This document shows positions 56,038-64,000 of a stretch of 64,000 nucleotides of DNA, one piece after another. This stretch comes from Zygaena filipendulae (taxonomy: Eukaryota > Arthropoda > Insecta > Lepidoptera > Zygaenidae). Under the pieces are notes generated by a model. That model ran no database searches. It was not told where the DNA came from and worked only from the letters and a program-made list of their open reading frames with translations. The stretch covers positions 2,425,501-2,489,500 of the forward strand of contig OU015662.1 in the NCBI GenBank assembly GCA_907165275.2. The letters are read 5' to 3'. Both the position numbers and the translations under genes were made by a program. Position 1 is the stretch's first letter. Each line of letters starts with the position of its first letter.

Positions 56038-56229
56038 CTAGCTGTGCCCCGCGGTTTCACCCGCAGTAATTTCGGAGTTTCCGCGAGAATTCCGGGATAA
56101 AAGTAACCTATGTCCTTCTCTGTACCCCTGACAACGTGCATGCCAAATTTCATCCAAATCTGTTCAGCCGTTTTTGCATGATTGAGTAACAAACATCCAC
56201 ACTTTCACATTTACAATATTATAGTAGGA
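56038..56229 (-). mobile_element. Short-form Helitron-like element, complete reference copy
   Basis: Minus strand: A|TCCTACTATAATATTGTAAA at 56229 and the hairpin GCGGGTGAAACCGCGGGGC followed by ACAGCTAG|T at 56038. It is 192 bases with all diagnostic parts intact: TC start, hairpin 10 bases before CTAG, insertion between A and T, no target duplication. Confidence 0.85.
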
Positions 56230-56269
56230 TGACACTCACAAATAACGTGGCTTTCTATAAGTAAAAGAA

Positions 56270-56660
56270 TTTCTAAAATATGTTCAGTAGATCCAGAGAT
56301 TACTCCCTACGACCTATATAAATTGTCATAGACTCATAACTCACAGCAAGATGTAGGGAGGTAGGAGAAACAATTGTTTTAAAAGGTTCCATTATGTATC
56401 ATCACTCAGAAAACATACAAACATTAATTTTTATTTATAAAGAAGATTGAATTGACCTTAATTATTTATTAGATCTCAATCAAAGTACCGAACCACCTGC
56501 AGGTACCTAAACCTATTCGATTCCTCACGGTTTCACTTGAGTTAATTTCAAAGTTCCCTCGGGAATTCTGGGGTAAAAGTAAGTAGATAGAAAGAATTTT
56601 TAAAATCAATTAAGTAGATTTGAGTTTATCTATTACAAACAAACAAACTCCCAAGAATCA
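56270..56660 (-). mobile_element. Two decayed Helitron-like fragments
   Basis: 56270-56330 matches the 43536-43874 subfamily (CAGTAGATCCAGAGATTACT). 56515-56660 keeps CTCACGGTTTCACTTGAG and CCCTCGGGAATTCTGGGG but no CTAG. Confidence 0.45.
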
Positions 56661-57068
56661 AAGAAGAAGAAGAAACAAATCTTTTTCTTTTTATTTTATT
56701 ATATTAGTAGGTATATAGGTAACATAGTAAAATTGAATTTTACAACCAAATTCATTTATTTATTTATTTATTTATAAGGTACAAAACACAGTGCAAACCA
56801 TAACAGATACAAAATTATAACAAATAAGAGATAGTCGCTTTTAGTTTACACCACTAGCTGTACACAGCGCTTATAATAAAAAAGATGACAACGATTATAA
56901 TAATAGACAACAGCAACAGCTACTAAAATCATAAAGATAGTGGAATGTCGGAAAATGTAGTAATAAAAATTTAATAGTGAAATGTCAATAAATTGATAAT
57001 AATAATTTGATTCAATATAATTAAAAATTTAATTTAATATAATGTGATACAAACAGATTACGCAGTCA

Positions 57069-59918
57069 TTACGTCCCGAGCATTTTATGGTTTTTATATA
57101 GTCCGAATTTAAAACGGTTAAGCCCACAGCAAAAAACATCTAAGTCTATTTCCAATGTATCATATAGTCGACACATTCGAAGAATTGGAGCATTGTCCGA
57201 AACATTATTTGAAGCAGTCGGCAGTACGAAAACATTTTTATTTCTGGTTACCTTCCTATTGCATCGAAAATACACGTGTTTAACAAGGTCACCGTCGAGA
57301 TCCCCATGCAAAATTTTGTAAAGAGTCGTCAAATCCGAGATATTTCGTCGCGTTGACAAAGGCAAAAGGTTAAACTTGATGAGTCGATCCCGATATTCGG
57401 CTATTGCACGCCGTGCTCCAGTTCTACTACATAGGTGACGCACAAACCTCGCCTGAACTGATTCCAGCCTATCTGTGTGAATTTTATACGTGGGTTGCCA
57501 TATACTAGAGCAGTATTCCAGCGAAGATCTCACAAGAGATGTGTACAAGACAATCAAGCTGCTCACCCCTTTAAAAGCTTTGGCCGTACGAAATATAAAA
57601 CCCAACATACGATTAGCCTTAGCCACAATATTTTCATAATGGTTACGAAATGACAGATGACTATCAAAAATCACCCCAAGGTCTCTAATTTTATCGACTT
57701 TCAGCAAGCGTTTTCCACCCACGCTATATCCAAAGTCAAACGCCTGCTTTTTCTTCGTAAAGGTGATCGTTTGACACTTGTCTATACTTAGCGTCACCAT
57801 ATTTACGTAGCACCAGTCATGTAAGGTTTCCAGGTCTGTTTGAAGTGCCATGGTATCACTTCTTGAATTAATGATGTTGTAGATCTTTAGGTCATCAGCA
57901 TATGCCAGACAAGGACATTTAATACGATGCAACAGATCATTTACGAACAAATTAAACAGTAATGGACCGAGAATGGAGCCCTGAGGCACGCCCGAAACAG
58001 CGATAAAAGTTTCTGACTCATACCCATAGACACTAACCAGCTGAGACCGACGGTGAAGGTATGATTGGAACCATCTCAGTAAGTTGCCATGGATTCCCAA
58101 ATGCTCGATTTTGATGAGCAGTATCTGGTGGTTAACCCGATCAAATGCCTTTGCGAAATCAGTGTATACTGCATCTGTCTGCGTTTTAGATTGAAAAGAT
58201 TGCGCCAAATATTGTGTGTAAGACAGGAGATTAGTAAGGGTCGATCGCCTCCCGACAAAACCATGCTGAAGCGGACTAAGCTGTGGAGCAAAATGATTAT
58301 AAACTTTTGCGTAAACAAGACTCTCAAAAACCTTGGCAAAACAGTTCAGTACACTAATAGGTCGGTAGTTTGATACATCACTTTTATTTCCCTTCTTATA
58401 AATTGGTGTAATTCTTGCCGATTTCCAGGCATCGGGAAAAATACCTACCTTTAGAGATTTGTTAAAAATTATCGAAAGGGGCCTGGCCAAGGCTACAGCA
58501 CAGGAGCGAACAAATATGGACGGTATCCTATCGGTTCCGGCACCCTTGCCAACAGTCAAGGATTTGAGTCGCTTTAATACATCGTCTTCAGTTATTGAGA
58601 TATCACTCAAACCAAAAGTACTCCCTGGAAAATCGAGAACATAATTAGAGGGAGAAGTAGGATCATACACCGATGAAAAATAATCAGCAAAAAGGTTACA
58701 TACGTCGATGCCAGTCTCCGCGACCCTATCACCAAACACCACGCGACCAGGTATTTGGTTCGTGACTTGCTTGGCCCTAGTATATCTCCAAAAAGCTTTT
58801 ATGTTCCCGCTCAAGTCACCTTCCACCCTGGCCACAAATGACTTAAAGCATGTATTTACCAATTTCTTAGCTCTTCGTCTTAAGATAGAAAACTCATCGT
58901 AATCGCGAGGATTTTTATATTTACCATACCTAAGGCGAAGTTTGTTTTTTGCTCTTAATAACCTAATTAGATCACGCGAGAACCATTCCGGATACCGATT
59001 AGTTCTAGTTTTCACTTTGGGAACGTGAGAGTCAATAGTCGCCCAGATTACGTCATAAAAGAGTCCGAGAAAGTCCTCGAGGCACAAATCCAAATTGCCA
59101 TCCCAATCAACCCTGCCAAGGTCAGCTACACACTGGCAATAATCTACTCTATGAAATTGGTGTCGGGTATTGTTTGAATCCACACGTAGTCTTTTTTGTT
59201 TTGGCAATGTAACAGTAATTTCAAAAGGGGGATGATGACCATCTGCACGGCTCAAAGGCAGAGACTCCTTAATAATGAAATTCAGATCGGAGCTAACTAA
59301 AGCCAGATCTAAGATCCTACCATTGTCGTTAGGGATATGATTCGCCTGAGTAAGACCAGTAACCGAGAGGAAATCCCTGAGACCCTGATTCTTTGGATCA
59401 ACTAAAAAATCACTATTGATATCGATCCGACCGTCCTGCCACGTGAGTCCAGGTAAATTAAAATCACCCAATATAATTGTTCCGAACTGCCGATCACCCA
59501 TAGAGAGAATACCGCTCTCGCATTTGTCTAGGAAACATTTGTACATATCGTGAGTAATATATGAGGGTAGATAAACAACACATATGTTTAGAATAACATT
59601 ATCAAACTTAACTTTTACCCACAAATCCTCCACAGCTGTCTGCCAGTCCGGCCTTGTTTCTACCATAAGTCTTGTGGAGATCGCAACAAGCACACCACCT
59701 CCGTGTTTTTTAGAAAAGAGATTTTTGAAATAGGGAGGACGATCTCGACGGTATACCACATATCTATCATCAAACAGTTCATCAGAACCAATGGTTTCAT
59801 CAAGCCAAGTTTCAGTCAAACAAATTATGTCATAGTTGTGGACAAGTAGGGTATTATATAAGTCTAGACATTTTGTTTTTAGGCCGCGAACATTTTGATA
59901 AAATAATGATAAAGCCAC
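57069..59918 (-). CDS. CR1-like ORF2: endonuclease-reverse transcriptase, 949 residues, uninterrupted
   Basis: Endonuclease: LFYQNVRGLKTK (residues 5-16), LTETWLD (34-40), LGDFNLPGLTW (150-160), LDLALVSSDLN (203-213) and ADGHHPP (225-231), where the catalytic histidine motif reads DGHH instead of SDH. RT: GTDRIPSIFV (461-470), YTDFAKAFDRVNH (585-597, box A), SGVPQGSILGPLLFN (642-656, box B) and AYADDLKIY (672-680, catalytic YADD). The C-terminal domain resembles CR1 proteins (TRRNISDLTTLYKILHGDLD). The start ATG gives MALSLFYQNVRG, at the expected distance from the first endonuclease motif. No stops or frameshifts were seen, so it may encode an active enzyme, although the copy lacks a complete 5' end and promoter. 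Confidence 0.85.
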   Translation of the reverse strand: MALSLFYQNVRGLKTKCLDLYNTLLVHNYDIICLTETWLDETIGSDELFDDRYVVYRRDRPPYFKNLFSKKHGGGVLVAISTRLMVETRPDWQTAVEDLWVKVKFDNVILNICVVYLPSYITHDMYKCFLDKCESGILSMGDRQFGTIILGDFNLPGLTWQDGRIDINSDFLVDPKNQGLRDFLSVTGLTQANHIPNDNGRILDLALVSSDLNFIIKESLPLSRADGHHPPFEITVTLPKQKRLRVDSNNTRHQFHRVDYCQCVADLGRVDWDGNLDLCLEDFLGLFYDVIWATIDSHVPKVKTRTNRYPEWFSRDLIRLLRAKNKLRLRYGKYKNPRDYDEFSILRRRAKKLVNTCFKSFVARVEGDLSGNIKAFWRYTRAKQVTNQIPGRVVFGDRVAETGIDVCNLFADYFSSVYDPTSPSNYVLDFPGSTFGLSDISITEDDVLKRLKSLTVGKGAGTDRIPSIFVRSCAVALARPLSIIFNKSLKVGIFPDAWKSARITPIYKKGNKSDVSNYRPISVLNCFAKVFESLVYAKVYNHFAPQLSPLQHGFVGRRSTLTNLLSYTQYLAQSFQSKTQTDAVYTDFAKAFDRVNHQILLIKIEHLGIHGNLLRWFQSYLHRRSQLVSVYGYESETFIAVSGVPQGSILGPLLFNLFVNDLLHRIKCPCLAYADDLKIYNIINSRSDTMALQTDLETLHDWCYVNMVTLSIDKCQTITFTKKKQAFDFGYSVGGKRLLKVDKIRDLGVIFDSHLSFRNHYENIVAKANRMLGFIFRTAKAFKGVSSLIVLYTSLVRSSLEYCSSIWQPTYKIHTDRLESVQARFVRHLCSRTGARRAIAEYRDRLIKFNLLPLSTRRNISDLTTLYKILHGDLDGDLVKHVYFRCNRKVTRNKNVFVLPTASNNVSDNAPILRMCRLYDTLEIDLDVFCCGLNRFKFGLYKNHKMLGT

Positions 59919-59975
59919 CCTGAAGGACGGCTAAGCTATGTGTGTACAATACAAAATGAGAAGGACTCCAAATTT

Positions 59976-60923
59976 TTACATTAAGTTCAAGTTGTTATGA
60001 TTTTTGATTAAAATTGGGGATGAAGACTCAGACTTCCGTGCGAAGATCCGACCGTTTCGAACCCACACAAACTTATACTTCAGTTCCTTGGCCTTGTGAC
60101 GGGTAGCAGCGTGTAGTCCTTTGTTAAATGGAGAGAGATGTTCAGACACGTATACTGGGGTCCTAGTACCAGCAATTCCAAGGAGGGACGTGTTTAATTT
60201 ATTATTAGGATTGCTTTTATTGTATTGAAATACTGCTGAGTAAAGCTCGTCTCTGACCCTTCGATTTCTCAATTTGAGTACGACGGCTCGTGGGTTCTTC
60301 GAGTCTTTGTTGAGTTTTGCAACACGTGTACAGTTTACAATATCCGACCCCTGCATAGCATAGGAGACGACAGTAGCAACCTGAGTGATAACGGTGTTCA
60401 GATTCTCGCCTTTATATTCCGGGATTCCATTGAGCTCAAGGTTGGCGTCTCGCAAACTCTGTTCCAGTTCGTTCAGGCGCTCTTCAAGGTACTGAATTTT
60501 GGGTTGGAACACACATACCCTGGAATCTATCTGCTTGATCTCAGTATCCAACGACTGCAATAATTTTTTGATCTCCTCGTTTTTACTATTAGAGAATTCC
60601 ACAGAATGTTTTAATTCTAGTATATCATGTCTTATAGGTTTTAATTCTCTTTGTAGAATACTCTCGATTGTATTGGTGACTTCGTTTCTGAGTGAGTTTC
60701 TAATTTCTGCTTGGATTGCAGCCACTATTTTATCATCCAATTTTATTGAAGTAATCGCTGCCGACAGCTCTTCCACGTCCGTTTCAATGTCAGAGGGATT
60801 TTCGGTATCCGTACTACTCTTAATGTTTTCGTCTTGAGCAGAAACTCGAACCGGTGTGGACGAGTTATCACCCCCGCGGCGAGATTTAGAGATGCATTCA
60901 GGACACAGCCAGCCGATAGCCAA
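59976..60923 (-). CDS. CR1-like ORF1 (PHD remnant, coiled coil), N-terminally truncated
   Basis: The visible frame begins with AIGWLCPECISKSRRG, the end of a PHD zinc finger, as found in CR1-like ORF1 proteins. The first codon of the frame is TTG, and the frame runs up only to a TAG near 60961 with no ATG, so the start is missing. Residues about 95-165 form a heptad-rich coiled coil (EELKHSVEF-type, LEERLNELEQSLRDANLE). A C-terminal domain with GIPEYKGENLN and VVLKLRNRRVRDEL resembles the nucleic-acid-binding region of LINE ORF1 proteins. Its role would be RNA binding and chaperoning. The remaining frame is uninterrupted to 59976. Confidence 0.7.
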   Translation of the reverse strand: MAIGWLCPECISKSRRGGDNSSTPVRVSAQDENIKSSTDTENPSDIETDVEELSAAITSIKLDDKIVAAIQAEIRNSLRNEVTNTIESILQRELKPIRHDILELKHSVEFSNSKNEEIKKLLQSLDTEIKQIDSRVCVFQPKIQYLEERLNELEQSLRDANLELNGIPEYKGENLNTVITQVATVVSYAMQGSDIVNCTRVAKLNKDSKNPRAVVLKLRNRRVRDELYSAVFQYNKSNPNNKLNTSLLGIAGTRTPVYVSEHLSPFNKGLHAATRHKAKELKYKFVWVRNGRIFARKSESSSPILIKNHNNLNLM

Positions 60924-60955
60924 TTTAGTACTTGGTAGTGAATCATCATACTAGG

Positions 60956-61264
60956 AATCTCTTCGAAAATGATTAGGAGACGTATAAAACATAGGTACTA
61001 TAACGTAAAACGGCCAGTTATTGAAGACCTATTAAACCTTAAGATAAGATGAAAAGGCGGTGTCCCATCTCGAGCTAAGCTTAGTGTCCACTTGATTTCA
61101 TACGACACAAGTAGCCCATTGATCTTCGTGCCCGACCCGACTCATTCCCACTAATGCTCAGGAAATCATGAGCCCTCGAACAACATGTAGCCAGTCGAAC
61201 AATTAACTTCAACTTTTTATGTTACTGTTTTTTTTTTCGAGTCCTAGCGTTTTTACAATGTTAA
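60956..61264. other. No gene recognised
   Basis: A 309-base interval upstream of the truncated LINE. No promoter or repeat was identified. Confidence 0.35.
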
Positions 61265-61584
61265 TCCATACATACAGATAAATAAATTTGAAGTGTCTGT
61301 TTGTAATTCCAAATTAACAGCTTTTCACTAAATGCTAATGAAAGTAGGCATACCTATACGGTACTTACATAACAAAAACATTTTAATTTTAATTTTTGTC
61401 TGTCTGTTTGTTTTTGTTTGTTTCAACTAATCTCTGAAACGGCTGGACCGATTTTAACGGGACATTCACTGGCAGATAGCTGATGTAACAAGGAGTATAA
61501 CTATAAGGCTACTTTTAATTAAAAAAAAATAGTTCCTACAGGAATCCCGAAACTCACACGGGTGAAACCGCGGGGCACAGCTAG
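61265..61584 (+). mobile_element. Helitron-like element, complete, inserted at the edge of another
   Basis: A|TCCATACATACAGATAAATA at the left; GGGTGAAACCGCGGGGCACA, GCTAG|T at the right. It is 320 bases, with AACAGCTTTTCACTAAATGC and ACGGCTGGACCGATTTTAAC. It lies directly against the next Helitron. Confidence 0.8.
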
Positions 61585-61800
61585 TCCTTGCATATTATAA
61601 AAAAGTTCTCCACCATGTCTGTCTATTTGTCTGTTCGTGACAAACTCAAAAACTACTGAATGGATTTTCATACAGTTTTCACCAATAGATATACCAATCA
61701 CCAATAGTGATTCTAGAGGAAGGTCTATACATAAACCTAATCCTGGAAGTCCCGCGGGAACTCCGACATTGTCGTGGGTGAAACCGCGAAGAACAGCTAG
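61585..61800 (+). mobile_element. Helitron-like element, complete
   Basis: Starts TCCTTGCATATTATAAAAAA and ends GTGGGTGAAACCGCGAAGAA, CAGCTAG|T. The preceding Helitron occupies the A/T boundary at its 5' end. Confidence 0.7.
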
Positions 61801-61818
61801 TACTTATTGTATATATCA

Positions 61819-61870
61819 CTAGTTGTTGTTGTGGTTTCACCCGCGTGAGTTTCGGAATTCCCAACACAAT
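61819..61870 (-). mobile_element. Helitron-like 3' fragment
   Basis: CTAG at 61819-61822 on the minus strand after CGCGGGTGAAACCACAAC. Truncated to about 50 bases. Confidence 0.5.
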
Positions 61871-61974
61871 TACCAACACAACAAAGAAGTAATATTCACA
61901 TCGATCAAGCCATTTTCGAGTTTTTGCGAGACTACAACGAACGGTGATTGATTTATCACAACATACATAGCATA

Positions 61975-62169
61975 AAAGAAAGTCGCTTCCCGTTGGCTGT
62001 CTGTCCCTATGTATGTTTAGATCTTTAAAACTATACGCAACAGATTTTCATGCGGTTTTCACCAATAGATAGAGTGATTCATGAGGAAGGTTTACATTTA
62101 TATTTTATTCTGGAATTTCCGCGGGGCCTCCAAAATTAACGCGGGTGAATCTTCGGAGGACAGCTCTAG
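61975..62169 (+). mobile_element. Helitron-like element, 5' end unclear
   Basis: The body GTCGCTTCCCGTTGGCTGTC and TTTTCATGCGGTTTTCACC, then ACGCGGGTGAATCTTCGGAG and CAGCTCTAG|T at 62166-62169. Same subfamily as 24563-24690 and 39600-39720. Confidence 0.6.
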
Positions 62170-62261
62170 TCTACGTATATAAGAAGATTTTATGTGCAAC
62201 AGCCAAAATACCCTAATCGTAATGTATACCTAAGCTTTTCTTAGCTGACGTCTACTCCACA

Positions 62262-62775
62262 TAAACAACCTTATTTAATGCGAAAGTTTGTATGTATGGA
62301 TGGATGTTTGTTGCTCTTTCACGCAAAAACTACTGGATGGATTTAAATGAAACTTTACAATTGGCTACTTGACAAAAAATTTTTTTTTAGTCCGTCGTGT
62401 AGATTAGTAAAAAATATTGGACACGTATTTTTTCTTTTTTACGTACTTAAAAAATAACAGAGATAAATTGAGTTGAAATTTCGCGTGACGTCACAATTCG
62501 GTGCGGTTTGTATGGCGCTTATAATGAATATTGACGTCACGAGCCCCCCACCCTAAACTTTAATGCGCTTTATCTATGTTCATTTTCATTAAATTGAAAA
62601 AGCAAAAAATACGTGTCTATTATTTTTTTGTTTTCTAACTGACGGACTAATTAGAATTTTGATATTCATACCTTGGAGAATACCCAAATCAGTTTAAAAC
62701 ATAGGGTACTTTTTATCCTGGAATTTCCGCGGGAACTCTGAAATTAACGCGTGTGAAATCGCGGGGCACAACTAG
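62262..62775 (+). mobile_element. Helitron-like element interrupted by MITE family A
   Basis: The 5' part carries ATGCGAAAGTTTGTATG and CACGCAAAAACTACTGG. The 3' part has CATAGGGTACTTTTTATCC, ACGCGTGTGAAATCGCGGGG and CACAACTAG|T at 62772-62775. Removing 62363-62685 rejoins a normal body. Confidence 0.7.
62363..62685. mobile_element. MITE family A, copy 4
   Basis: GGCTACTTGAC and TTTAGTCCGTCGTGTAGA on the left; AACTGACGGACTAATTAGAA and GGAGAATACCC on the right. The interior GCGTGACGTCACAATTCGG and core closely match 2132-2455. Confidence 0.75.
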
Positions 62776-63223
62776 TTTGAATATAGTTAATTATTACTAA
62801 TATTTATATTACTTATTTATATTAGAGTTTGGATGTACAAAAACTACACATGAATAAATTTAGGTAATACGTCCCAATGGCCATCGTACGCGATTTTATT
62901 TATGTTTGTATCCCACTTGACTGAGGTAAATATAGCGTTTAATTCCAACATAAAATATCATAAAGCCCAATGATATAAACAAGCGTTGTGGGATTTTTTA
63001 TCCGACTCTTTTTCTACAAGGGGAAGAAATAAGGCGATCGTAAACATTGAGACCCCTTCCATGCATACAAAAATATACATTATCAGCTTTCGAGAGATTA
63101 AATAAAGAATTTCTTAACCAACTTAGTGATCATGAGAACGAACTCCATCTTTAGCATAACCATAGCGATGGTATGAGATGTAGTAGGTATAAAATTATTA
63201 TTTTTAAATAATATATTTATTAA
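62776..63223. other. No gene recognised
   Basis: AT-rich DNA without identifiable features. Confidence 0.35.
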
Positions 63224-63395
63224 CTAGCTGTTCCCTCCTATTTCACCCACTTTAATTCAGAAATTCCGGGATAAAAGGTTACCGTTTATCTTTTTCTTTA
63301 ACCCCACCAACGTGTGCGCAAAATTTCATGATTGTTAGTTGAGTAGTAAAAGCATGAAGTACATAACATACATATTTTCGCATTTATAATAACTA
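63224..63395 (-). mobile_element. Helitron-like element, 5' end cut
   Basis: 3' end AATAGGAGGGAACAGCTAG|T; the body CAAAATTTCATGATTGTTAG and GCGAAAATATGTATG match the family. It stops where the next copy begins. Confidence 0.55.
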
Positions 63396-63515
63396 CTAGC
63401 TGTGCCCCGCGGTTTCACCCGCATGAGTTTTGGGATCAGGAATCTTTGCGGACGCAGACAGAACAATCCATCAAAGTTTCATCACAATCGGACCAATGGT
63501 TTCGAAACGCATAGA
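63396..63515 (-). mobile_element. Short Helitron-like element
   Basis: 3' end GCGGGTGAAACCGCGGGGCA, CAGCTAG|T at 63396-63399; the 5' end is near 63515 (TCTATGCGTTTCGAAACC). It is 120 bases, a shortened form. Confidence 0.6.
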
Positions 63516-63771
63516 TTTTAATTGTAATTAGTTTTGTTTGTAATTAGTGTGCGGTATATTCGATGTATGCCTCATGTCGATTTCTTTATTAACTTGTTCG
63601 CAGAAATTTCATATCAAAAACGAGTGTTTCATATTCTAAAAATGTTTTTATTTATTTACTCACGTCTTATAAATCTTAATTTAGTTCTAATGTAAAGCTC
63701 TATTGCGAGTACAATTGCTGTGTTCACCTTCATGTAGGACTTCACCTATGTTTTTCTTGTTGTTTACACAA

Positions 63772-63951
63772 TTACACAGTAAAAGTATTCCAATCACCAT
63801 GGACTCTGAAGGTGGCATCAACCCTAAGGTCAACGGTTTCGAAAGGTCCATTGTAAGACACCAAAGGCTTTGCCCATTGAGTAAATTCATTTTCGAAAGC
63901 TGGCTTTACAATGCCCGTATCTCTGGTAGAGATTGTGAATGACAGGCTCAT
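63772..63951 (-). CDS. Candidate host terminal exon, unknown product
   Basis: A 59-codon frame on the minus strand reads MSLSFTISTRDTGIVKPAFE, then NEFTQWAKPLVSYNGPFETV, then DLRVDATFRVHGDWNTFTV and a stop. Composition is markedly protein-like, rich in W, F, V and T, with no low-complexity run. Just upstream, AACAACAATAG|CAAATG resembles a splice acceptor, so this may be the last exon of a gene extending beyond the right edge. AATAAA-containing sequence on the minus strand near 63645-63658, about 120 bases downstream of the stop, could be the polyadenylation signal. I do not recognise the family. Confidence 0.4.
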   Translation of the reverse strand: MSLSFTISTRDTGIVKPAFENEFTQWAKPLVSYNGPFETVDLRVDATFRVHGDWNTFTV

Positions 63952-64000
63952 TTGCTATTGTTGTTATCAATTTAACAAATGATGTTTATTGAATCGAAAG

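Larger units (their letters stand above)
56757..60955 (-). mobile_element. CR1-like LINE, 5'-truncated, ORF2 intact
   Basis: The minus-strand order is a truncated ORF1 (60923-59976), an ORF2 (59918-57069), then a roughly 300-base AT-rich 3' UTR ending in an AAAT repeat at 56757-56782. The two ORFs are 57 bases apart. A CR1-like repeat tail instead of poly-A, an esterase-free coiled-coil ORF1 and the ORF2 motifs fit the CR1/Jockey group. The 5' end breaks inside the PHD finger of ORF1 near 60955. Confidence 0.8.

Noticed and set aside
60743..60949. Short frame starting at ATG just upstream of the CR1 ORF1
   Set aside because: It overlaps ORF1 in a different frame and has no conserved features; the ORF1 frame itself has the PHD and coiled-coil signals.

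Overview
This window looks like lepidopteran (moth or butterfly) nuclear DNA. The evidence is an AT-rich background, many copies of short elements ending in a CCGCGG hairpin plus GCACAGCTAG (the non-autonomous Helitron type common in Lepidoptera), tRNA-headed SINEs, snapback MITEs, and LINE families typical of the group. Almost everything recognisable is transposon-derived. No confident host gene is present. Two short open reading frames are offered as candidate host exons: 38647-38871 on the minus strand, and 63772-63951 on the minus strand at the right edge, which may be a terminal exon.

Layout. 1-15.2 kb: repeat debris, with Helitron-like copies and several TIR elements. 15.3-20.8 kb: a nearly full-length but broken R1-clade non-LTR retrotransposon on the minus strand, with a CCHC ORF1 and an endonuclease/RT ORF2, lying against the 3' end of another LINE. 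20.9-30.6 kb: Helitrons, MITEs, a minisatellite and LINE 3' ends. 30.7-33.9 kb: a LINE with an uninterrupted 945-residue endonuclease/RT frame, minus strand, 5'-truncated. 34-45 kb: mostly unique AT-rich sequence with scattered Helitrons, one large TIR element and one SINE. 45.4-51.3 kb: a DIRS-like tyrosine-recombinase retrotransposon, plus strand, inserted in a SINE tail. 51.3-56.7 kb: SINE, Helitrons, a three-level nest of elements and a perfect hairpin. 56.7-60.96 kb: a CR1-like LINE, minus strand, with an intact ORF2 and an ORF1 truncated at its PHD finger. 61.2-63.5 kb: a cluster of Helitrons, one of them interrupted by a MITE.

The most notable object is the DIRS-like element. Its inverted terminal repeats are practically identical. 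An internal complementary region reproduces the sequence expected where the two ends join in a circle. Recognisable gag, RT, RNase H and tyrosine recombinase remnants lie in the order known for DIRS1. Its coding regions carry many stops and frameshifts although its termini are pristine. This suggests a defective copy spread by proteins made elsewhere.

In two annotated LINE ORFs the apparent first residue is not an ATG: R1 ORF1 opens at GTG and CR1 ORF1 at TTG. Those boundaries mark truncation or frameshift, not true starts. Clade names are assigned by eye from motifs and were not tested by phylogeny.
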